12,331 bases of DNA from an uncultured Ruminococcus sp. (lineage in GTDB: Bacteria > Bacillota_A > Clostridia > Oscillospirales > Ruminococcaceae). The stretch is from assembly GCA_946629405.1 (NCBI GenBank), contig CAMOXW010000232.1, positions 1 to 12,331 of the forward strand, written 5' to 3'. Each line of letters opens with the position of its first letter. Position 1 is the first letter of the stretch. Below, one piece after another: positions 1 to 6,239 of the stretch. The notes under the pieces were generated by a model. It saw only the letters and a list, made by a program, of their open reading frames with translations, ran no database searches and had not been told where the DNA came from. Both the position numbers and the translations under genes were made by a program.

Positions 1-1389
1 GACGTTTCGGAGGACGGCAGGGTGTATACCTTCCACCTGCGCCGGGATAATTACTGGTTCAGGGATGCTGACCGCGATGATATTATCGACGAGGGTGAGT
101 ATTTCCCGGTAACTGCCGGGGACTATGTTTTCGCCCTGCAAAGACTGCTCGACCCGAAGATGCAGTCACCATATGCGGCTTACTATACCTGCATAAAGGG
201 CGGGGAGCTAATAGCCTCCGGAAGCCAGCCTCCTGAGGCTGCGGGAGTTTTTGCTCTGGATGATTATACTCTTGAGATAGATCTGGAATATCCCTCGTCG
301 GAGTTTTTGCAGCTTCTTGCAGCACCTCCCGCTTCACCCTGCAACAAGGAGTTCTTCAACTCCACAAAGGGCACCTATGGTCTTAACGACGAGGCTGTTA
401 TGTCAAACGGCGCGTTCTATATGCGCCAGTGGTTCTATGATCCCTACGGAAACCATAATATTCTCTATATGAGAAAGAACGATATCAATGCAAATGAGCA
501 GGATCCCGTGATACCGTCGTTCCTGAGCTTCTCGATAGAGCGCGACGACGACGGCGTATGGCAGTGTATGAAGGACGGTTCGTCTGAGTGCATGGTCACA
601 TGGAGCACTGCTTACGGCTCTAAGAAGTATTCCACCACATCGAAAGCTTCTGTCACCCTTGGACTTGTTTTCAACCAGAAGGAGGGGTATTTCAGGAGCG
701 AATCACTTAGAAAGGCACTTGCTTACGGCATTGACCGCCAAAAGCTCGCGGACAGCCTCAGTGATGACGTCGAAATGGCTTACGGAGTGATACCTCCGGC
801 TGCGATGCTCTCGGGACGCAGCTACAGGGAACTTTGCTCTGACCGCAGCTTCGACCGCTATGCCCCGGATGAGGCTGTGAAGCTGCTTGAAAAGGCGAGG
901 ACTGAGCTTGGCACAGGTAATTTCGATAACGTGAAAATAATGGTCTGCGCCGACAGCGTCGATTCTGCCTATCTTCACCTTCTTTCGCAGAATTTGCAGG
1001 ATGAGCTCGGGATATATATCGGCGTCGAGGACGTCACAGAGACCGAGTTCCGCAGAAGGCTGAGGGACGGCGAATATTCTCTGGCTCTTTACCCTCTGGG
1101 CGGTGATCTCAATACTCCGCTCGGAGTTGTTGGGCAGTTTGAGAAAACAGACATTCTTGCGGAAGCTTCCGGCGGGAAAAAGTTTACCGGTGAATTGCTG
1201 AGATGCAAAACCGTTCAGGATGAGGTGGAGGCGTGTACCGCTGCCGAACGTGAGATACTGGACTGCTGCGGTTTCATCCCGGTATTCTACAAGAACTGCT
1301 ACCTCATTGCCGACAAGGACAACGAGGACATTGCCTTCGATCCGTTCACAGGTGCGGTCGATTACAGGAACGCGAAGAATTACAGTTGA
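1..1389 (+). CDS. Oligopeptide ABC transporter substrate-binding protein (SBP_bac_5/OppA family), 5' end missing
   Basis: The reading frame is open from base 1 to the TGA at 1387-1389, so the N-terminus, including any lipoprotein signal, lies outside the window; about 462 residues are visible. Family solute-binding proteins sit on the outer membrane face and deliver peptides to an Opp/Dpp permease. The recognisable features are the early GRVYTFHLR motif, the AGDYVFALQRLLDP segment, the pair DDYTLEIDLEYPSSEFLQLL, the NGAFYMRQW block, a LRKALAYGIDRQ-type segment in the second lobe, and a C-terminal hydrophobic IPVFYKNCYLI strand. The stop lies 12 bases before glgB, which suggests one transcript. 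No permease or ATPase gene follows, so it may serve a transporter encoded upstream or elsewhere. The family call is confident; the ligand (peptide or other) cannot be told. Confidence 0.85.
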   Translation, partial: DVSEDGRVYTFHLRRDNYWFRDADRDDIIDEGEYFPVTAGDYVFALQRLLDPKMQSPYAAYYTCIKGGELIASGSQPPEAAGVFALDDYTLEIDLEYPSSEFLQLLAAPPASPCNKEFFNSTKGTYGLNDEAVMSNGAFYMRQWFYDPYGNHNILYMRKNDINANEQDPVIPSFLSFSIERDDDGVWQCMKDGSSECMVTWSTAYGSKKYSTTSKASVTLGLVFNQKEGYFRSESLRKALAYGIDRQKLADSLSDDVEMAYGVIPPAAMLSGRSYRELCSDRSFDRYAPDEAVKLLEKARTELGTGNFDNVKIMVCADSVDSAYLHLLSQNLQDELGIYIGVEDVTETEFRRRLRDGEYSLALYPLGGDLNTPLGVVGQFEKTDILAEASGGKKFTGELLRCKTVQDEVEACTAAEREILDCCGFIPVFYKNCYLIADKDNEDIAFDPFTGAVDYRNAKNYS

Positions 1390-1401
1390 TCGGGGGACAT
1401 A

Positions 1402-3195
1402 ATGGATATATACAAATTTTACAGGGGCGAGATATTCGACGCCTACACCTACTTCGGCGCTCATCTCACTGACGTCGGAACGATCTTCCGGACCTATGCT
1501 CCGAACGCCTCTAAGGTCTCAGTGGTAGGGGATTTCAGCGGGTGGGAGGATATCCCTATGGAGCGTGTCGAGGACGGAAGGTTCTTTGAGCTGACTGTCC
1601 CTGAGGCGAAGGAGGGGATGCGCTATAAGTACCGTATCTACGACAAAAACGGAAAGTTCATCGACCACTGCGACCCCTACGGCTTCGGAATGGAGCTGCG
1701 CCCCGGCACCTGCTCTGTGATACGCAGCTTAGAGGGATATAAATTCACCGACAGAGAATGGCTGGAAAAGCGCACGGACTGCCGTGATAAGCCGATGAAT
1801 ATTTATGAGGTGCATCTCGGCTCATGGCGCAAAAAGGACAACGTTTCCGACACCGGCTGGTACAGCTACTCTGAGATCGCGGATGAGCTTACGGATTATG
1901 TGAAGGAGACAGGCTATAATTTCATCGAGCTCATGCCCCTCGGCGAGCATCCCTGTGATGAGTCGTGGGGATATCAGTGCACCGGCTTTTTTGCCCCGAC
2001 ATCGCGTTACGGCACTCCCGCTGAACTCATGGAGTTTGTTGACAGGTGCCACAGCAAGGGGATAGGCGTTATCGTGGACTTCGTCCCGGTACACTTTGCT
2101 GTTGACCACTACGGCCTTACCGAATACGACGGAACGAAGCTCTATGAATTTCCCGACGACGAGGCTGGCTACAACGAATGGGGAAGCCGCAATTTCATGC
2201 ACTCAAAGGGTGAGGTGCAGTCTTTCATACAGTCCGCGGCTGACTACTGGCTGAGTGTTTATCACTTTGACGGCCTCCGAATGGACGCGATAAGGAATAT
2301 GATCTACTGGAACGGTCAGGAGTACCGCGGAGAGAACCGCAGGGCTATCGAGTTCCTGAAGTCTATGAACAGCGGGCTGAAGCTCCGTCACCACTCTGCA
2401 ATAATCGCAGCGGAGGATTCCTCGGCTTACCCGAAGGTCGCTGCACCGGTCTTCGACGGAGGACTTGGCTTCGACTACAAATGGGACCTCGGCTGGATGC
2501 ACGACACTCTTGAGTATTTCCAGAGCGCACCGATGTACAGGACACGCGATTATCATAAGCTGACATTCTCGATGCTGTATTTCTATAATGAGAGGTTTAT
2601 TCTTCCGCTCTCGCACGATGAGGTGGTACATGGAAAGGCAACTATCGTCCAGAAGATGAACGGTCAGTATCCGGAGAAATTTCCGCAGGCGAGGGCAATG
2701 TATATGTACATGATAGCTCATCCCGGCAAGAAGCTCAACTTCATGGGCAGCGAGTTCGGACAGCTCCGCGAATGGGATGAAAAACGCGAGCAGGACTGGG
2801 ATATGCTGAAATACCCGCTCCATGACTCCTTCCGCGAATATATCCGCGAGCTAAACCGGATATATCTGAAATATACAGCGCTGCACTATGACTACGACCC
2901 GACCAATTTCATGTGGGAGGACTGTGATTCCGCGATACGCTGCGTCTATGCGATACGGAGAAAGAGTGCGGACGGTGACATACTTGCGGTGCTGAATCTT
3001 TCGGACTGGTATCAGGCTGACTATACTGTTGAAGTCGGTGCGGACTATGAAGCGGAGCTGCTGCTTGATTCGGACGACCAGCTATACAGCGGGACTACTC
3101 CGCACGGCGAGACTGACTTCACCTGTGCAGACGGAAAGATATACATGAATATCCCGCCGTTCAGCGGGCGGATGTTCCTTCTGAAACGAAAATAA
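1402..3195 (+). CDS. glgB: 1,4-alpha-glucan (glycogen) branching enzyme, GH13
   Basis: The 597-residue enzyme cuts alpha-1,4 glucan chains and rejoins them by alpha-1,6 links, creating branches in cytoplasmic glycogen. Residues about 15-100 look like a CBM48 domain (RTYAPNASKVSVVGDFSGW). The GH13 barrel follows, with region I VDFVPVHF around D226, region II DGLRMDA with the predicted nucleophile D295, region III AAED with the acid/base E338, and region IV LSHDEVVHGK with D406. About 100 C-terminal residues form the usual beta domain. The length fits short bacterial GlgB forms that lack the extra N1 domain. The ATG at 1402 has a G-rich ribosome site (GGGGGA, about 1392-1397). It follows the binding-protein gene by 12 bases and ends just before a strong terminator. 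No other glycogen gene is adjacent. Region I has V where many GlgBs have G (VPGHF), a minor variation. Confidence 0.95.
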   Translation: MDIYKFYRGEIFDAYTYFGAHLTDVGTIFRTYAPNASKVSVVGDFSGWEDIPMERVEDGRFFELTVPEAKEGMRYKYRIYDKNGKFIDHCDPYGFGMELRPGTCSVIRSLEGYKFTDREWLEKRTDCRDKPMNIYEVHLGSWRKKDNVSDTGWYSYSEIADELTDYVKETGYNFIELMPLGEHPCDESWGYQCTGFFAPTSRYGTPAELMEFVDRCHSKGIGVIVDFVPVHFAVDHYGLTEYDGTKLYEFPDDEAGYNEWGSRNFMHSKGEVQSFIQSAADYWLSVYHFDGLRMDAIRNMIYWNGQEYRGENRRAIEFLKSMNSGLKLRHHSAIIAAEDSSAYPKVAAPVFDGGLGFDYKWDLGWMHDTLEYFQSAPMYRTRDYHKLTFSMLYFYNERFILPLSHDEVVHGKATIVQKMNGQYPEKFPQARAMYMYMIAHPGKKLNFMGSEFGQLREWDEKREQDWDMLKYPLHDSFREYIRELNRIYLKYTALHYDYDPTNFMWEDCDSAIRCVYAIRRKSADGDILAVLNLSDWYQADYTVEVGADYEAELLLDSDDQLYSGTTPHGETDFTCADGKIYMNIPPFSGRMFLLKRK

Positions 3196-3199
3196 AAGT

Positions 3200-3236
3200 A
3201 AGGACCGGCGGTCAAATTGACTGCCGGTCCTTTTCT
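3200..3236 (+). terminator. Intrinsic terminator of the binding protein-glgB unit (possibly bidirectional)
   Basis: A 15-bp stem starts 4 bases after the glgB stop: 3200-3214 pairs with 3218-3232 around an AAT loop, with one G-U pair, and is followed by TTTTCTCTTT. On the minus strand the same stem has one C-A mismatch and is followed by ACTTTTATTTT, so it could also end a leftward RNA. Confidence 0.9.
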
Positions 3237-3372
3237 CTTTATCTGAAAGGTGTGTTCGTTCCCGCCTCCGGTGTGTGCGGCCCGGAGGCAGGTATGTCTT
3301 ACGCTCCGGAGGTAAGGAGGGAGCGAAGAAACGGTTGGAAAGGATGATCTTTTCAAGTCTTTCTCCTGTTCT
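3200..3372 (-). ncRNA. Candidate small RNA (about 170 nt) with an anti-Shine-Dalgarno loop
   Basis: No protein gene is convincing here, yet the minus strand has a near-consensus sigma-A promoter (TTGCAA, 17 bases, TATAAT). It would start near 3372 and run to the terminator hairpin at 3232-3200. The predicted RNA contains two further hairpins. In one, 3324-3319 pairs with 3307-3302 (CGCUCC/GGAGCG) around a 12-nt loop reading CUCCUUACCUCC. The other is an 11-bp stem, 3292-3282 with 3271-3261. Its one non-Watson-Crick pair is G-U in the minus-strand RNA but C-A in the plus-strand RNA, which favours the minus strand. The loop carries two stretches complementary to ribosome binding sites, as in C-rich regulatory RNAs of Gram-positive bacteria. 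I do not recognise it as 6S, SRP RNA, tmRNA or RNase P RNA. Expression is inferred. Confidence 0.45.
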
Positions 3373-3378
3373 GACTAT

Positions 3379-3407
3379 ATTATATCTCATTGCCCCGGAT
3401 ATTGCAA
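3379..3407 (-). promoter_or_regulatory. Sigma-A promoter reading left, for the candidate small RNA
   Basis: On the minus strand TTGCAA (3407-3402) is followed after exactly 17 bases by a perfect TATAAT (3384-3379). The predicted start is near 3372. No open reading frame with a good start lies downstream before the hairpins. Confidence 0.65.
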
Positions 3408-3526
3408 TAACAGCAGGTTTTCAGTCCGAATACAATTTGGGATAGCTCTGCTTACTGAAACATTTTAACAGGTTACATATTGCTGACAATTATGAAAAAA
3501 CAAATTTCCGGCTGTAAGAAATTTCT

Positions 3527-3556
3527 TTGTACATTTCGGCGGTCTCAGCATAAAAT
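3527..3556 (+). promoter_or_regulatory. Possible promoter for the plus-strand structured RNA
   Basis: TTGTAC (3527-3532), an 18-base spacer and TAAAAT (3551-3556) give a moderate sigma-A match, with a predicted start near 3563. It lies just upstream of the long inverted repeat and terminator at 3572-3689. Confidence 0.35.
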
Positions 3557-3562
3557 AATGTA

Positions 3563-3689
3563 AGCGGCTCTGAAAGTTTCGCCGTCCGGAGTGGCTCAGC
3601 GCCCGCGAAAAGCTCACGGACACAAGGCGTTATCCGGACGGCTGCTTTCATATAAATGACGGTCTGCACGAAAAATGCAGACCGTTTTC
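3563..3689 (+). ncRNA. Candidate structured RNA (about 125 nt) ending in a terminator
   Basis: A perfect 9-bp inverted repeat, GCCGTCCGG (3581-3589) with CCGGACGGC (3634-3642), is nested inside GAAAG/CTTTC (3572-3576 with 3645-3649). It encloses AGCGCC/GGCGTT (3598-3603 with 3626-3631, one G-U). Three coaxial helices in correct nesting order are unlikely by chance. Ten bases further on, a 10-bp terminator hairpin with TTTT completes an RNA-gene-like unit. No known family is recognised. It is placed on the plus strand because the final hairpin is followed by T residues only in that direction and a possible promoter lies upstream. No protein gene follows before the converging dockerin gene, so a cis-acting riboswitch role is unlikely. 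Confidence 0.4.
3659..3689 (+). terminator. Intrinsic terminator, plus strand
   Basis: ACGGTCTGCA (3659-3668) pairs perfectly with TGCAGACCGT (3676-3685) around CGAAAAA, and the run of T at 3685-3688 follows. On the other strand no comparable T run follows, so the plus direction is preferred. Confidence 0.7.
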
Positions 3690-3703
3690 GATATTCGTCC
3701 GTG

Positions 3704-3730
3704 AAAAAAGGGACGCCGGAGCGTCCCTTA
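3704..3730 (-). terminator. Intrinsic terminator of the dockerin gene
   Basis: Eight bases beyond the dockerin gene stop, AAGGGACGC and GCGTCCCTT form a perfect 9-bp stem (3729-3721 with 3716-3708) around a 4-base loop. On the minus strand it is followed directly by a T run (3709-3704). Confidence 0.9.
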
Positions 3731-3737
3731 TGCTGCA

Positions 3738-5747
3738 TTATGACTTTGTGGGGTCGAGCGTATTTATGAGGCTGAGCTTAAACTGCTGTATCTTGAGCGC
3801 ATCGGCGTTGGTTATACCGTCGGGCTCGCCGTTTGTCCATGATACGTCAGCGTTTTTCTCACCCTGAGCATCGGGACCGTCGGGCTTTCCGGGGCCGTAC
3901 TTGTCGGGGTTGGAAACGGACTGCATTACAAGAACAGCGTCAGCCATATTGACCTGGCCGTCATTGTTGGCATCGCCCCAGAGTGTAGCTGAGATATCTG
4001 ATGTCGGCTGTGTTGTGGCAGTCGTGGTAGTTGTTGTGGTAGTAGTTGTTGTAGTAGTTGTTGTGGTGGTGGTCGTTGTTATATCGTAGTACACCTCGAT
4101 ATTGTCGATGGTGAGGGAGTCGCTCTCACCGTAGTAATAGCCGAAGTACAACTCACCGTTGGGATCAACGTGGTTGGAGAGAGAGTCTGTACCGCGGGCA
4201 GCGTCGGGGATTATCCACATGAGCTGTGCGGATTTGCCGGGCTCGATGACAACATAGTTGCCCTCCTCCTGGCACCAGTAATCCATACCGGCTTCCTTGT
4301 CAACGCTTGTACCGTAGTTGAAGACTATCTTCTTGCCCTCTGACTTTGCAGAAACGTCAACGCGGACAGCGTAAACGTCCATATCCTCGGTAACTCCGAG
4401 GTCGGAATAGTTGATCTTGAAGTTGTTGGTCGTTTCTGAGGTATAGTCAACGATCTCGTTTATGAGCTTCTTTACCGAGCCTGTGTAGGGGACAGTTACC
4501 TGCTTTGTGTAGGTGAGAACTGCACCAGTGAGGTGAACAGCGTCAGCCTCGCTGAACTTCTCGATCTCGGTATAATCATCGCCGGGCTTGGTGCCGTACC
4601 AGAACTGGAAGGAAATACCGTCGTCCTTAGCTGTACCGGCGTTTTCCTGAGCGGTAACGGGAGGCTCCCAGTAGCATTCGATATAGGAGCCGGCGCCTGT
4701 GAGGGTAGTACCGGTGCCGATGTCGTCCATTTTGAACTCAACGCCCATAGACTCGAATTCCTCGATAGTTTCCTCGCCCATGTCGTTGTACCAGTATCCT
4801 GCGGATTCCTTTCCGGGAACGATGCCGCGCTTGCAGTATTCGGTATCAGCGTCTGAGGCAGGCTTTACGTTCATACCTCCGCCGTACATGAACTTGTCGA
4901 TCTCGTAGTCTGACTCGATAGTAACAAGGAGCGACTCGACAGTGGTGTCTGTCATATCAGAGAGGCCGAAGTCGCTGTAGAGGAACTTATGGCTGTTTGT
5001 GGGGGAATCTGCGTCGGGAGTGATACCCTCCTCGGCATAGTAATCCTCGTCGTAGCCGAGAGTGAGGTCATAGCTGAACTCGCCCTCTATCTGCTTTGAA
5101 AGAGTTGCGTAGATAGTAGCGGTACCGTCCTTGTTGTCAACGACCTTCCATTCGCCGCTCTTTTTGCTGTGGCTGTCCGGAACTACAGGGTCATCGCCTG
5201 TTCCGGGGGAAGTTGAAGCTCCGTTCACAGAAATGCTGTCTATAGTGATCTTTCCGGTGGTTCCGCCGGCGTAGTAGTTCCTGAACTCGAACTCAGCGGG
5301 ATACTGGGAAGTTTTAGCGTCGTATTTGAGAGTGAGGTCAGAAACGTCGATATCAATGGTAAGCTTTTTTCCGGCGGTGCAGGCTACTGAGGTACCGGCA
5401 GCGTCCACGGTGCCGCCTTTAGTGTCGATGAAGCCCTTTGAAGCGTCGAGCTCCATCCAGTAGGGATCCATTGCGATGCCTATGCCGAAGCCGTAGGAGA
5501 AGTTTCCGGTGAAATCCGGTGTGATAGTGATGTTGATTGTCTTGATCCCGCTTGTAGCGAGGTCAGCGGTATAGCCCTTGTAGACGTCTCCGACTGAGAG
5601 GGTATCAATGGAAGCTCCTCTGAGGGAAGCGACTGATACCGTCGGAGTTACAGAAACGGCAGTAACTGCTGCCGAGGGTACTGCGGCAGCTGCGATCACA
5701 GCGCCGAGAGCAGCAGCTCCGAGGCGCCTTGAAATAGTTTTCTTCAT
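3738..5747 (-). CDS. Secreted dockerin-containing protein with three tandem carbohydrate-binding-like modules
   Basis: The 669-residue protein starts at the ATG at 5747, which has GGAGGA 8 bases upstream. Residues 1-30 form a signal peptide (MKKTISRR, then an Ala-rich core). Three related beta-rich modules follow, around residues 45-175, 215-415 and 420-555. Each has a YxG-type strand (FSYGFGIGI, FMYGGGMNV, FNYGTSV). Modules B and C also share YSDxG, a Trp-Pro segment (YWEPP, MWIIP) and an aromatic Y-G strand (FQFWYG, YFGYYYG). Residues 557-576 are twenty threonines. The dockerin spans about 590-669; its first calcium loop is canonical (D592, N594, D596, N600, D603), while the second has an insertion. 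No glycoside hydrolase or esterase signature was seen. It is probably a polysaccharide-binding part of a cellulosome, attached through a cohesin. The module family is not identified; the modules recall beta-sandwich binding modules of ruminococcal cellulosomal proteins. Confidence 0.85.
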   Translation of the reverse strand: MKKTISRRLGAAALGAVIAAAAVPSAAVTAVSVTPTVSVASLRGASIDTLSVGDVYKGYTADLATSGIKTINITITPDFTGNFSYGFGIGIAMDPYWMELDASKGFIDTKGGTVDAAGTSVACTAGKKLTIDIDVSDLTLKYDAKTSQYPAEFEFRNYYAGGTTGKITIDSISVNGASTSPGTGDDPVVPDSHSKKSGEWKVVDNKDGTATIYATLSKQIEGEFSYDLTLGYDEDYYAEEGITPDADSPTNSHKFLYSDFGLSDMTDTTVESLLVTIESDYEIDKFMYGGGMNVKPASDADTEYCKRGIVPGKESAGYWYNDMGEETIEEFESMGVEFKMDDIGTGTTLTGAGSYIECYWEPPVTAQENAGTAKDDGISFQFWYGTKPGDDYTEIEKFSEADAVHLTGAVLTYTKQVTVPYTGSVKKLINEIVDYTSETTNNFKINYSDLGVTEDMDVYAVRVDVSAKSEGKKIVFNYGTSVDKEAGMDYWCQEEGNYVVIEPGKSAQLMWIIPDAARGTDSLSNHVDPNGELYFGYYYGESDSLTIDNIEVYYDITTTTTTTTTTTTTTTTTTTTATTQPTSDISATLWGDANNDGQVNMADAVLVMQSVSNPDKYGPGKPDGPDAQGEKNADVSWTNGEPDGITNADALKIQQFKLSLINTLDPTKS
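4020..4079 (-). repeat. ACN codon repeat encoding a Thr20 linker
   Basis: Twenty consecutive threonine codons (residues 557-576) join the binding modules to the dockerin. The codons mix ACA, ACC, ACT and ACG, so the DNA repeat is imperfect. Threonine-rich linkers are typical of ruminococcal cellulosomal proteins and are often glycosylated. Confidence 0.9.
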
Positions 5748-5776
5748 GGTAAATGTCCTCCAAAAAAATAATATAT

Positions 5777-5791
5777 CTCTGCCTTGCAGAG
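5777..5791 (-). promoter_or_regulatory. Leader hairpin upstream of the dockerin gene ribosome site
   Basis: CTCTGC and GCAGAG form a 6-bp stem with a 3-base loop in the mRNA leader. An A/T-rich stretch with seven T residues follows, then GGAGGA. It may protect the mRNA 5' end or tune translation. It is weak as a terminator because the T run is not adjacent to the stem. Confidence 0.35.
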
Positions 5792-5802
5792 TATGAAACA
5801 AT

Positions 5803-5821
5803 ATTGATTTTACAAATCAAT
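5803..5821. promoter_or_regulatory. Operator-like palindrome at the dockerin promoter
   Basis: ATTGATTT, TAC, AAATCAAT is a perfect 8-bp inverted repeat with a 3-base centre. It overlaps the end of the predicted -10 element (5825-5820) and the expected start site of the dockerin gene, the usual place for a repressor. The region is A/T-rich, so chance palindromes are less improbable. Confidence 0.4.
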
Positions 5822-5828
5822 TGTAACA
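5820..5828 (-). promoter_or_regulatory. Extended -10 promoter of the dockerin gene
   Basis: The minus strand reads TGTTACAAT: a TACAAT -10 (5825-5820) preceded by a TGn extension. No good -35 lies 17 bases upstream, which an extended -10 can offset. The predicted start near 5813 gives a leader of about 65 bases before the ATG. Confidence 0.45.
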
Positions 5829-5943
5829 CAAATTGTTCATGAAGTTGTTAATAAACTATGAACTTTTGGTGAAAACTGGCAGAAACATATTGCGTTGTTA
5901 GTATGAATATGTAAATTATGCAAAGAAATATACAAAACGTAAA

Positions 5944-5973
5944 TTAACCCTTGTGCGCCTATTTTCATATAAT
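5944..5973 (+). promoter_or_regulatory. Promoter of the DUF3343-desulfurase unit
   Basis: TTAACC (5944-5949), an 18-base spacer and a perfect TATAAT (5968-5973) point right, with a start near 5980. It is divergent from the dockerin promoter about 150 bases away. The region between the two is A/T-rich and codes for nothing visible; it also contains a loose GTTCAT/ATGAAC inverted repeat near 5835-5865. Confidence 0.55.
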
Positions 5974-6025
5974 GAACTGTACCCTGTTCAGACTGTACTG
6001 CCAGTTCCGGTCAGGGGGGATAGAT

Positions 6026-6238
6026 TTGAAGATATGTACTGTGGATATGCCTTCCTACACCTATGCCGTCAAGGGCGAAAGGCTGCTCCGGACGAGGGGC
6101 TATCCTGCTGAAATAAGACGGAACAGCGGCGAAAACGGATGCGGCTTCTCCCTCGTTATCCGCGGGGACTGCCGTGGCGCTTTGAAACTGCTCACTGCGT
6201 ACTCCGTACCCTATTCGCTTCCGGGCGGGGGAGGCTGA
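6026..6238 (+). CDS. DUF3343 small protein (putative Se/S carrier-like)
   Basis: A 70-residue protein that matches the DUF3343 (PF11823, Se/S carrier-like) pattern: an N-terminal beta strand, a helix with a GERLLRTRGYPAEIRR core, then NGCGFSLVIRGD holding the conserved Cys-Gly, and a C-terminal helix. Such proteins are thought to carry reactive sulfur or selenium on the cysteine, though this is not proven. The TTG at 6026 is chosen because AGGGGGGA ends 5 bases upstream; frame-compatible starts further upstream lack a ribosome site. The stop is 1 base before the desulfurase ATG. The C-terminal PGGGG is encoded by the G-rich ribosome site of the next gene, so this tail may reflect translational needs. 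The pairing with a cysteine desulfurase supports the family call. Confidence 0.75.
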   Translation: MKICTVDMPSYTYAVKGERLLRTRGYPAEIRRNSGENGCGFSLVIRGDCRGALKLLTAYSVPYSLPGGGG

Positions 6239-6239
6239 T

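Noticed and set aside
703..2823. Long minus-strand open frames opposite the binding protein and glgB
   Set aside because: They are antisense shadows of GC-rich codon bias, without ribosome sites or recognisable domains.
3045..3356. Minus-strand open frame with AGGAG and a TTG start inside the candidate small RNA
   Set aside because: It would run through the terminator hairpin and 150 bases into glgB antisense. Its composition looks like non-coding sequence rich in Arg, Pro and Ser, with no recognisable domain.
3490..3651. Minus-strand frame of 53 codons starting MKAAVRITPC
   Set aside because: No ribosome site precedes the ATG, the frame overlaps the strongly structured plus-strand element, and no family is recognised.
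3901..4089. Plus-strand frame encoding a long valine run
   Set aside because: It is the antisense reading of the threonine linker codons of the dockerin gene.
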